A DNA stretch of 64,000 nucleotides, taken from contig NZ_FOMH01000003.1 in the NCBI RefSeq assembly GCF_900112575.1, positions 62,001 through 126,000 of the forward strand, written 5' to 3'. The notes below the pieces were generated by a model. It made no database searches, had not been told where the DNA came from, and saw only the letters and a program-made list of their open reading frames with translations. Origin of the DNA: Flavobacterium phragmitis (lineage in GTDB: Bacteria > Bacteroidota > Bacteroidia > Flavobacteriales > Flavobacteriaceae). The position numbers and the translations under genes are program-made. Positions 33,930-44,457 of the stretch are shown here, piece by piece. The stretch's first letter is position 1. Each line of letters begins with the position of its first letter.

Positions 33930-36900
33930 ATGGCAACTGACTATAGTTTTTTCAATTCGGTTATTTCAGGAATTACCAGCCTTGGTAATACCTTAGAATC
34001 AATTATGACCGCATGGTATGTATTCGACTCCGACATTATTTTTTATAATAACCCTAAACTTATCGTTTTAGGGTTATCTCTTTTTGCATTTCTTTCATTG
34101 CTTGTATATCAGTTTTTTAAGATTAAAGCAAAGATTGGATATTTCATAGAAAAGAAAAAAGAACAAGACACCATCAGCAGAGAATACCAGCTTTATATCT
34201 TGTTTTTTGGTATTGCTGTAATCGTAATTGAAATCATCAATGAAATTTTCAAAATTAGACCCAAAAGTCTCTTAGTTGTAAATGTTTCAATTGGTGTTGC
34301 TGTACTTTTAATTTATTCGATAACAGATAAAATAAAATGGTTTAGAGAACATATTCAGCAGATTTTTATTTCCAGTTTTTTTATTTACATCTCCTATGTC
34401 GCATTCAATATTGTAATGCTTTCCAATGATGTTGTTCCAATTATTGTTTTCTTAATTTCATTTTTCTTTTCCTATAGCATTCTTAAACCAATTAAAATCT
34501 ATTGTTTTTTTGTTGGACTTACTTTTGTTTTTTTAATTGCAACGATAACATTTCAGCTTATCCCAATAAAGTCTTCTATTTTACTAATTAATTTTTGCAT
34601 CTTAATTTTTATCATTAACCAAGTAAAATATGCTGTATTACTAAATAATCGTGATAATTTCAGGTTTGCCAGCGAAATTGTTCATAAGGGAAATTCCTTA
34701 ACGATTGCTTCCAATCAAAAAGGTGAAATTTTATTCTGCAGCGAGACTGTTACAGCTATTTTAGGTTATCAGCCCGAACAATTAATGGGGCTAAAATACT
34801 GGGAACTAACGCAGGATCCTGAATTCATAGAAAAAACAAATCCCATCAATAATGAAGAGAACAAACTTTACATCAGAAAACTAAAAACTGAAAATGGAGA
34901 GTTTAAATACATTCAATGGAAAGATAAAAAGTTCTCAGAAGATTTAATTATCAGTATTGGTCAAGATGTTACGGAGCAGATTATCGTTCAGGATCAATAT
35001 AAAAATCTAATTCAGACCGCAACCGATATTATTTTTGAAATTGATGCCGAAGGACATTTTACTTTTATAAATGAATTTGGTTTTTCTATTCTTGGTTATT
35101 CTGAAAACGAAATCATTAGAAAGCATTACTCTAATATCATTCATGAACATTATATTAATAGTGCTGTTGATTTTTACGAAAATCTAGTTCTGAATGAAAA
35201 CAATTATCCGATTATTGAAATTCCGATTCTAAAGAAAAACGGTGAAGAAATATGGATTTCCCAAAAAATTATTGTCCGTAAAAATGATTTAGGACAAACG
35301 ACTGGTTTTTCTGGAATTGCACGAGATATTACAGAGAAAAAAACTATCGAAAAAGAGAAAAAAAAACGTCTCAAAAAAATTGAAGCTTATAATAATTCTA
35401 CCAAAAAATTATCTACCACCGATTTCAGTAAATATGACAAACTCAATACTGTTATTGATCTAATTTTAAAAGAAGCAGCAACCATTAGTCGTGTTAATCG
35501 TGTTAGTTTTTGGAAATACCATAAAGACCTTATTCAATGCAAAAACCTTTACAGTCTTGACAATCAAAACTTAAGCGATAAGAATATTTTAAACAAAGAA
35601 TCTTACCCTATATATTTTGAAACTTTAAGCAAAAAAGCCATCATTAATGCACCGGATGTATTCAATAAACTAGAAACATCCGAATTTGAAAAACTATACT
35701 TTACTAAAAACAATATCAAATCAATGCTTGATGTTCCTATTTTTTTATCGGGACAATTAGCTGGAGTCGTTTGTTTTGAAAGCACTGAAAAAAAACGCGA
35801 ATGGGATAATGAAGACATTAATTATGCTAGAACCATTTCAGATGTAATTTCGCTTGCTATTTCTTCTCAGATGCGTTTAGAAGCCGAAAGAAAACTAGAA
35901 TTCAAAAGTCAGCTTTTATCTGCTCTTTCTTTATGTACCGAAAAATTCCTGCTCAGCAAGACCACACAGCAGATGTTTCAGGAGACGTATGATATAATAG
36001 GAAAAGCCGCAAAAGTAGATCATATGTACTATTACGAAAAAGATCCTGTTTACAACACTGTATATCAAAAATACAAATGGTCACGTGAAGGAGTAATACA
36101 TCAAATTACGCCTTTACGTCATATGACGGAAGATAATTTAAAAGAAATTTACGAAGCGGCACAACAGAAAAAAATCCTCAATACCTTAACTAGAAATCTG
36201 GATGAAGGATTTTTCAAAACTCTTTTAATCAACAATGAGATTAAATCAATTTTGATTCTACCTCTTTACATCAATGATATTTTTACTGGTTTTATTGGTT
36301 TTGACGATTGCACAAAAGAAAAAAGATGGTCCGAAGAAGAAATATATATTTTTCAGGTATTAGCCAATAATATTTCTTCTGCATTAGAAAGAAATCGAAA
36401 CGAAACTAAAATCATAGAAAGCGAAGAAAAATTCAAACTGATTGCAAATAATATTCCAGGAACTGTTTATCTATCTAAATTTGATGCATTCTCTACCAAA
36501 ATCTTCTTAAATGACGAAGTTTTAAATTTGACAGGTTATTCAAAATCAGAATTTATAGAAAACAATTTATCTTTTCTTTCTTTAATCCATCATGATGATA
36601 AAGAAGAAGTCATCAACAATCAGATCGACAATTTACAAAAAGGAATGCCTCTTCATAATGTCTACCGGATTAAGCGAAAAACCGGCGAATATATTTGGGT
36701 TGAGGAATTTGGAGATGTAATTAAAAGAGATGACGAGATTGAATTTGTTGGTGGTATTTACTTCGATATTACAAACAAAAAAGAAATTGAAGACGCTATA
36801 AAAGCCAAACAATTGGCTGAAGCGGCAAATAAATCTAAATCTGATTTCCTAGCCAATATGTCGCATGAAATTAGAACTCCGCTTAACGGAATTATCGGTT

Positions 36901-37982
36901 TTACTCATTTATTGATGAAAACCAATTTAGAAGAAATTCAGGAAAAGTACATGACAACGATTAATCAATCAGCACATTCACTACTTGAAATTATCAATGA
37001 TATTCTGGATTTCTCTAAAATTGAAGCTGGAAAATTAGAACTCTTCATTGATCTTTATGACATTAAAAAAGTTCTTGGACAGGTTTTCGACTTGATTGTT
37101 TACGAATCCAATCAGAAAAATCTGGAACTGGAATTAAATATTGATCCTGATGTACCTAAATACATTTGGACAGATATTGTCAGAATCAAACAGATTTTGA
37201 TTAATCTTCTTTCTAACGCAGTAAAATTCACAACAGAAGGTTCTATCAAATTAAACGTAACAGTCTTAGAAAAGAAAAAGAACAACAATCATGTGATTCG
37301 TTTTTCGGTAGTGGATACAGGAATAGGAATTTTGGAAAAAAATCAGAAGAAAATATTCAAAGCTTTTTCACAGGAAGATAGTTCTACAACTAGAAAATTT
37401 GGAGGAACCGGCTTAGGTTTAACCATTTCTAATCAGCTTCTTGCTTTGATGGAAAGTCGTTTACAACTAGAAAGTGAAATTGGTGTAGGAAGTAATTTTT
37501 TCTTTGATTTAAATTTAAAAACCAGCAACCAAAGCATTAACGACAAATACAATGCTGAATTAAAAAGTTTAAACATTGAACTGGATCCTGATAATATGGA
37601 ACCAAACGAAAATACCATCACTTTTTTAATTGTTGAAGACAACAAAGTAAATATGTTACTGTTAAAGACAATTATAAAAAACCTTTACAACAACGCTTAT
37701 ATTCACGAATGTGAAAACGGATACGAAGCCATTCAGCAGTTTGAGAAAATAAATCCAACTATTGTTTTTATGGACATTCAAATGCCTATTATGAACGGGT
37801 ACGAAACCACAAGAGCAATCCGAAACACCAAAAAAGGAAGAGATATTCCGATTATCGCAGTTACAGCAGGAGCAGAAAAAGACGAACGAAACAAATGTAT
37901 TTCTGCCGGAATGGACGATTATATTTCGAAACCCATTATGAAAGGCAGTGTCGAAGAGACGCTGATTAAGTGGCTAGGGTAA
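33930..37982 (+). CDS. Membrane-bound hybrid histidine kinase (PAS-PAS-GAF-GAF-PAS-HisKA-HATPase-REC)
   Basis: A 1350-residue sensor kinase. The N-terminal 235 residues hold about seven transmembrane helices. Then follow two PAS domains (about 240-350 and 355-475), two GAF domains (about 500-655 and 660-835), a third PAS with PAC (about 840-965), a HisKA dimerisation domain with phospho-acceptor H979 (MSHEIRTPLNG), a HATPase with the G boxes VVDTGIGI and FGGTGLGLTIS, and a C-terminal receiver domain with phospho-acceptor D1282 (VFMDIQMPIMNG). No separate response regulator with an output domain is adjacent, so the phosphate must go to a distant partner. Ligands unknown. Confidence 0.93.
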   Translation: MATDYSFFNSVISGITSLGNTLESIMTAWYVFDSDIIFYNNPKLIVLGLSLFAFLSLLVYQFFKIKAKIGYFIEKKKEQDTISREYQLYILFFGIAVIVIEIINEIFKIRPKSLLVVNVSIGVAVLLIYSITDKIKWFREHIQQIFISSFFIYISYVAFNIVMLSNDVVPIIVFLISFFFSYSILKPIKIYCFFVGLTFVFLIATITFQLIPIKSSILLINFCILIFIINQVKYAVLLNNRDNFRFASEIVHKGNSLTIASNQKGEILFCSETVTAILGYQPEQLMGLKYWELTQDPEFIEKTNPINNEENKLYIRKLKTENGEFKYIQWKDKKFSEDLIISIGQDVTEQIIVQDQYKNLIQTATDIIFEIDAEGHFTFINEFGFSILGYSENEIIRKHYSNIIHEHYINSAVDFYENLVLNENNYPIIEIPILKKNGEEIWISQKIIVRKNDLGQTTGFSGIARDITEKKTIEKEKKKRLKKIEAYNNSTKKLSTTDFSKYDKLNTVIDLILKEAATISRVNRVSFWKYHKDLIQCKNLYSLDNQNLSDKNILNKESYPIYFETLSKKAIINAPDVFNKLETSEFEKLYFTKNNIKSMLDVPIFLSGQLAGVVCFESTEKKREWDNEDINYARTISDVISLAISSQMRLEAERKLEFKSQLLSALSLCTEKFLLSKTTQQMFQETYDIIGKAAKVDHMYYYEKDPVYNTVYQKYKWSREGVIHQITPLRHMTEDNLKEIYEAAQQKKILNTLTRNLDEGFFKTLLINNEIKSILILPLYINDIFTGFIGFDDCTKEKRWSEEEIYIFQVLANNISSALERNRNETKIIESEEKFKLIANNIPGTVYLSKFDAFSTKIFLNDEVLNLTGYSKSEFIENNLSFLSLIHHDDKEEVINNQIDNLQKGMPLHNVYRIKRKTGEYIWVEEFGDVIKRDDEIEFVGGIYFDITNKKEIEDAIKAKQLAEAANKSKSDFLANMSHEIRTPLNGIIGFTHLLMKTNLEEIQEKYMTTINQSAHSLLEIINDILDFSKIEAGKLELFIDLYDIKKVLGQVFDLIVYESNQKNLELELNIDPDVPKYIWTDIVRIKQILINLLSNAVKFTTEGSIKLNVTVLEKKKNNNHVIRFSVVDTGIGILEKNQKKIFKAFSQEDSSTTRKFGGTGLGLTISNQLLALMESRLQLESEIGVGSNFFFDLNLKTSNQSINDKYNAELKSLNIELDPDNMEPNENTITFLIVEDNKVNMLLLKTIIKNLYNNAYIHECENGYEAIQQFEKINPTIVFMDIQMPIMNGYETTRAIRNTKKGRDIPIIAVTAGAEKDERNKCISAGMDDYISKPIMKGSVEETLIKWLG

Positions 37983-37987
37983 TTTTT

Positions 37988-38116
37988 AGTTTTCAGTCTC
38001 AGTCACAGTTTTCAGTTTGAAACTGAGACTGAAAACTGGAAACTGAGACTGAAAACTGAGACTGAAAACTGAGACTGAAAACTGAGACTGAAAACTGAGA
38101 CCGAGACTGAAAACTA
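37988..38116. repeat. Tandem 13-bp repeat inside a palindrome
   Basis: The left part (tttcagtctcagt...cagttttcagttt) is complementary to the right part, which is a tandem array of the 13-base unit aaaactgagactg, about five copies. It lies between the kinase and metallopeptidase genes. Confidence 0.8.
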
Positions 38117-38197
38117 AATTCACCTAAATCTAAATTTTTTCACAAAAAATCTATAAATTCGTATACCCCTTTATAATAAGTTTAAAAACAATTCAAT

Positions 38198-39049
38198 ATG
38201 AAATGGCAAGGCAGAAGACAAAGTGATAATGTAGAAGACCGCAGATCAATTTCTGGTGGTGGCAAAGCCATAATTGGTGGCGGCGTAATTGGTATTATTG
38301 TTTTACTTCTGAACCTTTTTGGAGGTGAAACTGGTCAGCAGATAGCCCCAATTTTAGAACAAATGCAAGGTGGAGGTCAACAGACTGAGGCTGCAGCTCC
38401 CTTAAGCAAAGAAGATGAAGAAATGGGAAATTTCGTAAGAGTTGTTTTGGCAGATAATGAGGACATTTGGAGTAAGATTTTCGCAGAACACGGCATGACC
38501 TATGAAAAGCCAAAACTAGTTCTTTTCAAAGGAGGTGTACAAACAGCATGTGGCGGTGCATCGTCGGCCTCTGGACCGTTTTATTGTCCCGGCGATCGTA
38601 AAGTGTATATGGATTTGGGCTTTTTTGAAGAATTGAAAACCAAATTTGGCGCAAAAGGAGGCGATTTCGCTATCGCCTATGTAATTGCACACGAAATTGG
38701 TCATCATATACAAACTTTACTGGGAACGTCTGCCAAAATGCGTCAGGAACAACAAGGGAAAAGCGAAGCTGCAGCAAATAAATTATCTGTAGCATTAGAA
38801 TTACAAGCAGACTTTTATGCTGGAGTTTGGGCGCATTATAATCAAGAAAATTTAGATACCGGAGATATTGAAGAAGCATTAAGTGCTGCAAACGCAGTTG
38901 GAGATGATGCCATTCAAAGTAAAATGCAGGGACATGTTGTTCCCGATTCTTTTACACACGGAACCTCCGAACAGAGAATGTATTGGTTTAATAAAGGTTA
39001 TAAAACTGGAGATATTAAACAAGGTACTACATTTGAAGAAATTAGATAA
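38198..39049 (+). CDS. Neutral zinc metallopeptidase (YpfJ/Zn_peptidase family)
   Basis: A 283-residue protein. A short N-terminal basic region is followed by one glycine-rich transmembrane helix (about 24-43), then the Zn_peptidase domain: GGASSASGPFYCPGDRKVYMDLGFF, the zinc motif H165-E166-I-G-H169-H170 and SVALELQADFYAGVWAH. Probably anchored in the inner membrane with the catalytic domain outside. Substrate unknown. Monocistronic with a terminator. Confidence 0.92.
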   Translation: MKWQGRRQSDNVEDRRSISGGGKAIIGGGVIGIIVLLLNLFGGETGQQIAPILEQMQGGGQQTEAAAPLSKEDEEMGNFVRVVLADNEDIWSKIFAEHGMTYEKPKLVLFKGGVQTACGGASSASGPFYCPGDRKVYMDLGFFEELKTKFGAKGGDFAIAYVIAHEIGHHIQTLLGTSAKMRQEQQGKSEAAANKLSVALELQADFYAGVWAHYNQENLDTGDIEEALSAANAVGDDAIQSKMQGHVVPDSFTHGTSEQRMYWFNKGYKTGDIKQGTTFEEIR

Positions 39050-39079
39050 TACATAAAACCAAATATATTAACCACCAGA

Positions 39080-39110
39080 AAAGCCCGACTTTACAATCGG
39101 GCTTTTTTTT
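39080..39110 (+). terminator. Rho-independent terminator of the metallopeptidase gene
   Basis: AAAGCCCGA (39080-39088) pairs with TCGGGCTTT (39097-39105), followed by a T8 run. Confidence 0.88.
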
Positions 39111-39319
39111 AAAAAATGTTCTTTGCCATAACTCACATTTTATCTCTATTTATTGACTAAATTTTCGTGACAATTTGTCCGATGTTTTCTACAAGAATAC
39201 CAGAAGCAGAATTAAATTGAGAATGTTAGGCAATTTCATAGAACAGAATTTCAGCTGGATTTATCACTATTATTGGGCATAACCATTTCGATTCCTACCT
39301 AATAACCTGATTCTTTTTT

Positions 39320-40678
39320 TTAGTTATACAATGGATTCTGAACTAACATTCCTCCGCTGATATTTATCTCAACTTGTGGAATTGGCAATAATAAATCTTT
39401 TGGCCCTTGAAAAGTAGATGAATAGGCAGATAGTACGCTTTGCGCCATATCAAACCTAATTAGATCATACAACCTTTGATTTTCATAGGCAAGTTCAGCT
39501 CTTCTTTGATTTAACAAAGCGATTTTTGTTATTGAAGTACTTGTTACCGGAATTGCAAATGCTCTATTGCGTACTTTATCATAGTATTTAATTGCATTGG
39601 CATCTGTTGTAGATGTGGCAGTTCCCATAATCGCTTCCGTATACATTAAATACACATCGGCTAAACGTAAAACAAGCCAATCATTTCCGGCCAATCTAGG
39701 CGAAGTTGATGTACGTAAATATTTTCCGTTTTGAGTTGGTATCGCAGGATTAATATTTACTGCTATACGCTTATCAAGAGGATCGGCTTTCATAAAAGCA
39801 GCAAAATCATCTGTTACAAAGTTTAAACCACTTGCCTGACCTACTGTCATTTCATAAGAAAAACTCTGGCTTTCTGTAGCGCTATCATTAGAATACGGAA
39901 TAGCAAATAGAATTTCATCGTTTTTCTCGTTATAGAAAATATCTTTATAGTTCGCCTGTAAGCTGTATTGCGTATCTGCAACTAATGTCGTCAATAATGG
40001 CAATGCTAAATCGTATTTTTTTTGTGTCAAATATACTTTTGCTAATATTCCTTGAGCAGCCTGTTTTGTAGCTCTTCCAAAAGAAGTAGCCGATTTTACA
40101 GGAAGTTCATTAATAGCAGTAATCAAATCACTCTGAATTAAGTCATATACTTCTGTAAGCGATTTCTTTGCAAAATATTTGGTGTCTTTAATTCCAACTA
40201 CTTTATCAATTACAGGAACTTCCCCAAAAGCACGAACTAAATTAAAATGTGCCAATGCTCTTGCAAATTTCGCTTCTCCATCATAATTCATTTTTTTAGT
40301 TGCATCAGAAACCACATTTAAATGTTCCAAAACTGTATTTGCCCTAAAAATAACATTATAATTTACACTCCAATATCCCGCAACCACAGAATTGGTTGGA
40401 AGTACTTCAAAAGTTTCTAATTGTTTCCATTCTCCTTCATGCAAAGCTGTCTTCCCATTATCTGATCGCATTTCGGTTAATGCAAATTCATTCATTGGCA
40501 CAGCTTGTAATCCATCGTAAATTGCAATAACAGCCCCTAAAACATCTGAATCGTTATTAAAATATTTTGTATCTGATATAGCTGATATTGGTGCTAAGTC
40601 CAAGTCTTCTTTAGAGCAGGAAACTGAAAAACCTAAAATCATTAATAATCCAAAAAATTTATACTTTGTATTTTTCAT
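39320..40678 (-). CDS. SusD/RagB-family nutrient-binding outer-membrane lipoprotein
   Basis: A 452-residue surface lipoprotein (lipobox SVS-C21) that caps the partner SusC channel and helps capture glycans or peptides. Contains the SusD start (LDLAPISAISDTKYFNNDSDVLGAVIAIYDGLQ), TPR-like helices (AKFARALAHFNLVRAFGEVP, KQAAQGILAKVYLTQKKYDLALP) and the C-terminal LNQRRAELAYENQRLYDLIRF. It starts 11 bases after the susC stop. No glycoside hydrolase, sensor or sigma factor gene is adjacent, so the substrate cannot be inferred. Confidence 0.95.
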   Translation of the reverse strand: MKNTKYKFFGLLMILGFSVSCSKEDLDLAPISAISDTKYFNNDSDVLGAVIAIYDGLQAVPMNEFALTEMRSDNGKTALHEGEWKQLETFEVLPTNSVVAGYWSVNYNVIFRANTVLEHLNVVSDATKKMNYDGEAKFARALAHFNLVRAFGEVPVIDKVVGIKDTKYFAKKSLTEVYDLIQSDLITAINELPVKSATSFGRATKQAAQGILAKVYLTQKKYDLALPLLTTLVADTQYSLQANYKDIFYNEKNDEILFAIPYSNDSATESQSFSYEMTVGQASGLNFVTDDFAAFMKADPLDKRIAVNINPAIPTQNGKYLRTSTSPRLAGNDWLVLRLADVYLMYTEAIMGTATSTTDANAIKYYDKVRNRAFAIPVTSTSITKIALLNQRRAELAYENQRLYDLIRFDMAQSVLSAYSSTFQGPKDLLLPIPQVEINISGGMLVQNPLYN

Positions 40679-40689
40679 TTTCTTAATTT

Positions 40690-43600
40690 TTAAAATTCAA
40701 CATTTAAACCAATTGATACTGTTTTGTAAATTGGCGCTGCTCCTTTTTGATAACCATAAGTTATTGGAGATGAAGGAAGCGATCCTGCACCCGTTGCAGG
40801 TAAAATTCCTTCTGGGTTATATCCTTCATAATTTTTTGCCATGATATATAATAAATTCTGGGCAGCGGTATATAAACGAAGTCGGCTTATTCCGAAATTT
40901 TTAAGATTATCTTTTGAAAAGCTATACCCTAAATTGATATTTCGTAAGGCAATATAAGATGCATCCTGAATATCCAAATTCGTGTAAATTCTTTCTCTTA
41001 CTAAGCCTGTATCCGGAAAACTTGAGACAGTTCCTGCATTATTACCAAATTCGTTTTTAATATATTGCGAGTCTATGTTTCTAACTTTAGCACCATGAGA
41101 TCCTTGAAACATAAAACTAAAATCAATATTTTTATATTTTAGGTTGTTGGAAAAACTCCACACTAAATCTGGATAAGGATTTCCTAAAATAGTTCGGTCA
41201 TCTCCATCAATTTTACCATCTCCATTCAAATCTTTTACATAAACAGACTGTGATTGCGAATTGATTGGATAAAGCGGATTTTTAATATACTGAGGCTGAA
41301 TTTCTTTTGAAACCACATAACCATAAAACGAAGATATAGGATGACCTTCAAGAGCAATCCATTCAGCTGGACGTTTTGATTCAATTACACTAATCAGACC
41401 GTTTGAACCAGCAAAATCAAGTAAGGTATTCTTATTATGAGTAAATAAAGCTGAGGCATTCCAAGAGAAATTTTCATTTTTAAGAATGGTAGAACGCAAT
41501 TCCAACTCAAAACCGCGGTTTTCAACTTTACCTTTATTTACTAAAGCGCTGTTAAATCCTGTTACTCCAGGAACCGGAAGATCTAATAATAAATCTTTAC
41601 TCGTTCTGATATAGTAATCAAGTGATATATTTAAAATGCCTCCAAAAATACTGGCATCTAATCCTGGGTTAAATTCTACTAATTTTTCCCATCCTAAATC
41701 TGGATTTGAAATATTAGAAACATTATATCCGTTTGAAACACCTGTTAACGAAGTACTAATAGGATTTACCAATCCAAGATGTGCATATTCTCCAATTCCT
41801 GAGTTGCTTCCCGTTTGTCCATAACTCACTCGTAATTTAAGATCTTTAACAAAATTACTTTCTTTTAAGAACTGCTCATTTGACACTCTCCATCCCAAAG
41901 AAGCTGCAGGGAAGTATCCGAATTTCTTATTCGGTCCAAATTTAGAGCTTCCGTCCGACCTGAAACTTACAGACAGTAGATATCTATCATCGAAAGAATA
42001 ATTAACTCTTGTTAAATAAGAAACTAATTTTTCTTCTGTTTTAGACATAGAACCGCCACCAACACCAACATTTGCAGAAGGAATAGTTTCTATATAATCA
42101 TTTACATACCCTGATCCTCTTAAATTCACAAACTCAGAATTCCAGTGTTCAAAAGTAAAACCAGCAACAGCAGCTATAGAGTGTCTCCCAAAATCATTAT
42201 TATAACTAAAAATACTCTCTCCAGCAACGTGGTTTACAGTAGTAGAGTTATAGGAAGTACTTGCATCACCGGCATAGTTTTTTGTTGCCAAAACTCCAGT
42301 ACGGTTATCATTTACAATGTTTCTGTAATCGCCCCCAATAGTTTGTTTAAAATTAAAATGATCTGTGAAATTAAATTTAAAATAAGTATTACCAATAAGT
42401 TTAGTCTGGCGTGTCTCATAATCTGCTTCTACCAATGAAGCATAAGGATTTCCATCGCCTGTAACACCAATAGAAGTTCCAAGTTTATCTGCTCTTGGTT
42501 TCCCTGTAGCCAGATCATAGTTTACAAAGAAACGTTCTTCGGCATAATCCCCCACTTTTACATTAGGAAATTGGTAAGTATTTACAAACTGAATAGAATG
42601 CTCATCTAAACGAATAGGAAGCCAAGGCTGCTGGCGAATAGCATTTAAATTTGAATTTGCCAAAGATCTTTGTTGTGTAATCGATGGGTTAAGCATAATG
42701 CCAAACTCTAATTTATCTGCTTTGGAATCTAAATTCACACTGGCATTCATTTTTTTATAGTTATCAGTCAACTGCACACCTTCGTCATTTGTATATCCTA
42801 ATGATGCTCTAAATTTTGTGTTTTTTGTACCACCGCTGACCGATAAATTATGATCTGTAATATAACCTCCATCATATATTTCTTTCTCCCAGTTTGTATA
42901 AGTGCCTAATGCCTGAACCATTTTCATTTCATCTGTCAAAACACCATTATTACTGCTTGATACATATTGAGCCCATTTATCTGGAGTAGATAAAATAGTT
43001 GTTCTTGGCACAAACTTGTACCCCGTATAAGTATTGTAATTAAACTTGGTTGGTCCTTCTTTACCTTTTTTAGTAGTAATCATTATAACTCCGTTAGCAC
43101 CTCTGGAACCGTAAATAGAAGATGATGAGGCATCTTTTAAAACTTCAACAGATTCGACCGTATTCATATCAATACTCCCCAAGAAATCTCCATCATTGCC
43201 AACTGCAATTCCATCTAATACAATTAACGGATTAGCATTAAAAGAAATAGATCCCTGCCCCCTAACTTTAATAGTTGGAGCTGCCCCAGCCGCTGGGTTT
43301 GTCTGCTGGATATTTACACCCGAAACTTGTCCCTGTAAAGCATCATCAACACGTGAAACCGGAATTTGATCTAAGTCTTTATTGGTTACTTTGGATACAG
43401 AACCCGTGATATTTTTCTTCTTTTGAGTACCGTAACCAATTACAACCACTTGGTCTAATTGATTTTGAGCTTCTGCCAAAGTCACATTCAAAACGGTTTG
43501 ATTGGTAATTGTAATAGTTTGTGAAGTATAGCCTATACAGCTAAATTGTACTTTATCTCCAGCTGAAACTGAAATTGAATAAACGCCGTCAAAATCAGTA

Positions 43601-43760
43601 GTGGTTCCTCCCTTAGAATTTGTTACCACTACATTGGCTCCTGGAATGGGAGTCTTGTCTGAAGCTGAAGTTATTTTTCCTTTTAATGCATATTTGCTTT
43701 GAGCAAATATGCATTAAACAGTAAAATAATGAGCAATGAAAATTTAACCTTTAAATTCAT
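40690..43760 (-). CDS. SusC/RagA-family TonB-dependent transporter, 5' end frameshifted
   Basis: Outer-membrane TonB-dependent importer of about 1020 residues, partner of the SusD gene. It has a carboxypeptidase-like N-terminal domain (GKITSASDKTPIPGANVVV..), a TonB-box region (LDQVVVIGYGTQKK), a plug (SVEVLKDASSSSIYGSRGANGVIMITTKKG) and a 22-strand barrel. The ATG at 43760-43758 starts a signal peptide (MNLKVKFSLLIILLFN..), but that frame stops at 43683-43685. The mature frame (..YALKGKITS..) is closed on its upstream side by a stop at 43714-43716. One base is missing between these points. The GTG at 43629 would give a protein without a signal peptide. Either a true null mutation, phase-variable, or an assembly error. 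Confidence 0.88.
43683..43717. repeat. Perfect 16-bp palindrome at the susC frameshift
   Basis: TTAATGCATATTTGCT (43683-43698), the three-base loop ttg, then AGCAAATATGCATTAA (43702-43717). It coincides with the interval in which the susC frame must change. Confidence 0.95.
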
Positions 43761-44263
43761 AATTTACTTTTTTGGTTTGTTTTTTAGTTAGCAAGCAATA
43801 TAATTGTACATCCTTCCAGTTTTAAAGTGATGAAAGAAAATCAATTCAAATTATTTTGGTTTTCCAAATTGGTTTTCCAATTTAAAAAACCAAATATAAG
43901 CTCTTTTTTCCAATAAAAAAATAAATCGATTTTTTTAACAAAAAGTGTACAGCTAAAGAGTGAAATAAAACTTAGGATAATGAAATGGATATGCTGTTTC
44001 CTTAAATCTTCATGAAGAATTTAAGAATAGAAACTAAAACATTAGTAAGTAAAGTGTTTTCTATAATAAATGCATTATGAAAATATTGGAGGTGCATGAA
44101 AGTAACTCTTTGGAATAATTACTTCAAGTCAGTACTTTCAAAAACCTTTAAATCAAATTTGATTTAGTTAATATTAAAAAATACAAAACGATAGTATTTT
44201 CCTTTTTGGATTCTATGGTTGTTTGAAATTAGGGATTTTGAATATTGAAATTTGTTTTCGGGC
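43761..44263. other. SusC leader and gene-free spacer
   Basis: About 500 bp without a convincing gene. It holds the susC promoter (-7 on the minus strand at 43891-43898) and a near-tandem 13-base repeat starting ggttttccaa (43858 and 43871). No anti-sigma, sigma or hybrid regulator gene is found here. Confidence 0.6.
43891..43898 (-). promoter_or_regulatory. Bacteroidota -7 element of susC (TATATTTG on the minus strand)
   Basis: Plus-strand CAAATATA reads TATATTTG on the minus strand, an exact TAnnTTTG. It would give a leader of about 125 bases before the susC ATG. Confidence 0.55.
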
Positions 44264-44299
44264 GAAAACAAAAAAAGCCTTGAATTTCTTCAAGGCTTT
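44264..44299 (-). terminator. Rho-independent terminator of tRNA-His
   Basis: Arms 44274-44284 (AAAGCCTTGAA) and 44289-44299 (TTCAAGGCTTT) form a perfect 11-bp stem. Read leftward it is followed by a T run, directly after the tRNA. Confidence 0.85.
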
Positions 44300-44306
44300 A
44301 AATCTG

Positions 44307-44381
44307 GGTGGCTGACCGGGTTCGAACCGGCGACCCGCGGCACCACAAACCGCTACTCTAACCAGCTGAGCTACAACCACC
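44307..44381 (-). tRNA. tRNA-His (anticodon GTG)
   Basis: On the minus strand the acceptor stem GTGGTTG pairs with CAGCCAC. The D arm is TAGCTCAGCTGG, the anticodon stem-loop is GCGGT-TTGTGGT-GCCGC with anticodon GTG, and the T arm has GGTTCGAACC. The base before the first pair is G (44381) opposite C73, the G-1:C73 identity pair of tRNA-His. The full CCA end is not encoded. A hairpin terminator follows immediately. Confidence 0.96.
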
Positions 44382-44457
44382 ATTTTTGCTTAGCGAGTGC
44401 AAATATAGAACAAAGGTTGAGTTCTACAAAGAAAAAAATGAAAAATTTTCATAAAAA

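Noticed and set aside
37988-38116. Possible CRISPR array
   Set aside because: The repeats are 13-base units in direct tandem with no unique spacers, and no cas gene is in the window.
39111-39319. Possible gene remnant between the metallopeptidase and susD
   Set aside because: Short open stretches exist in several frames, but none shows a recognisable family or a start context.
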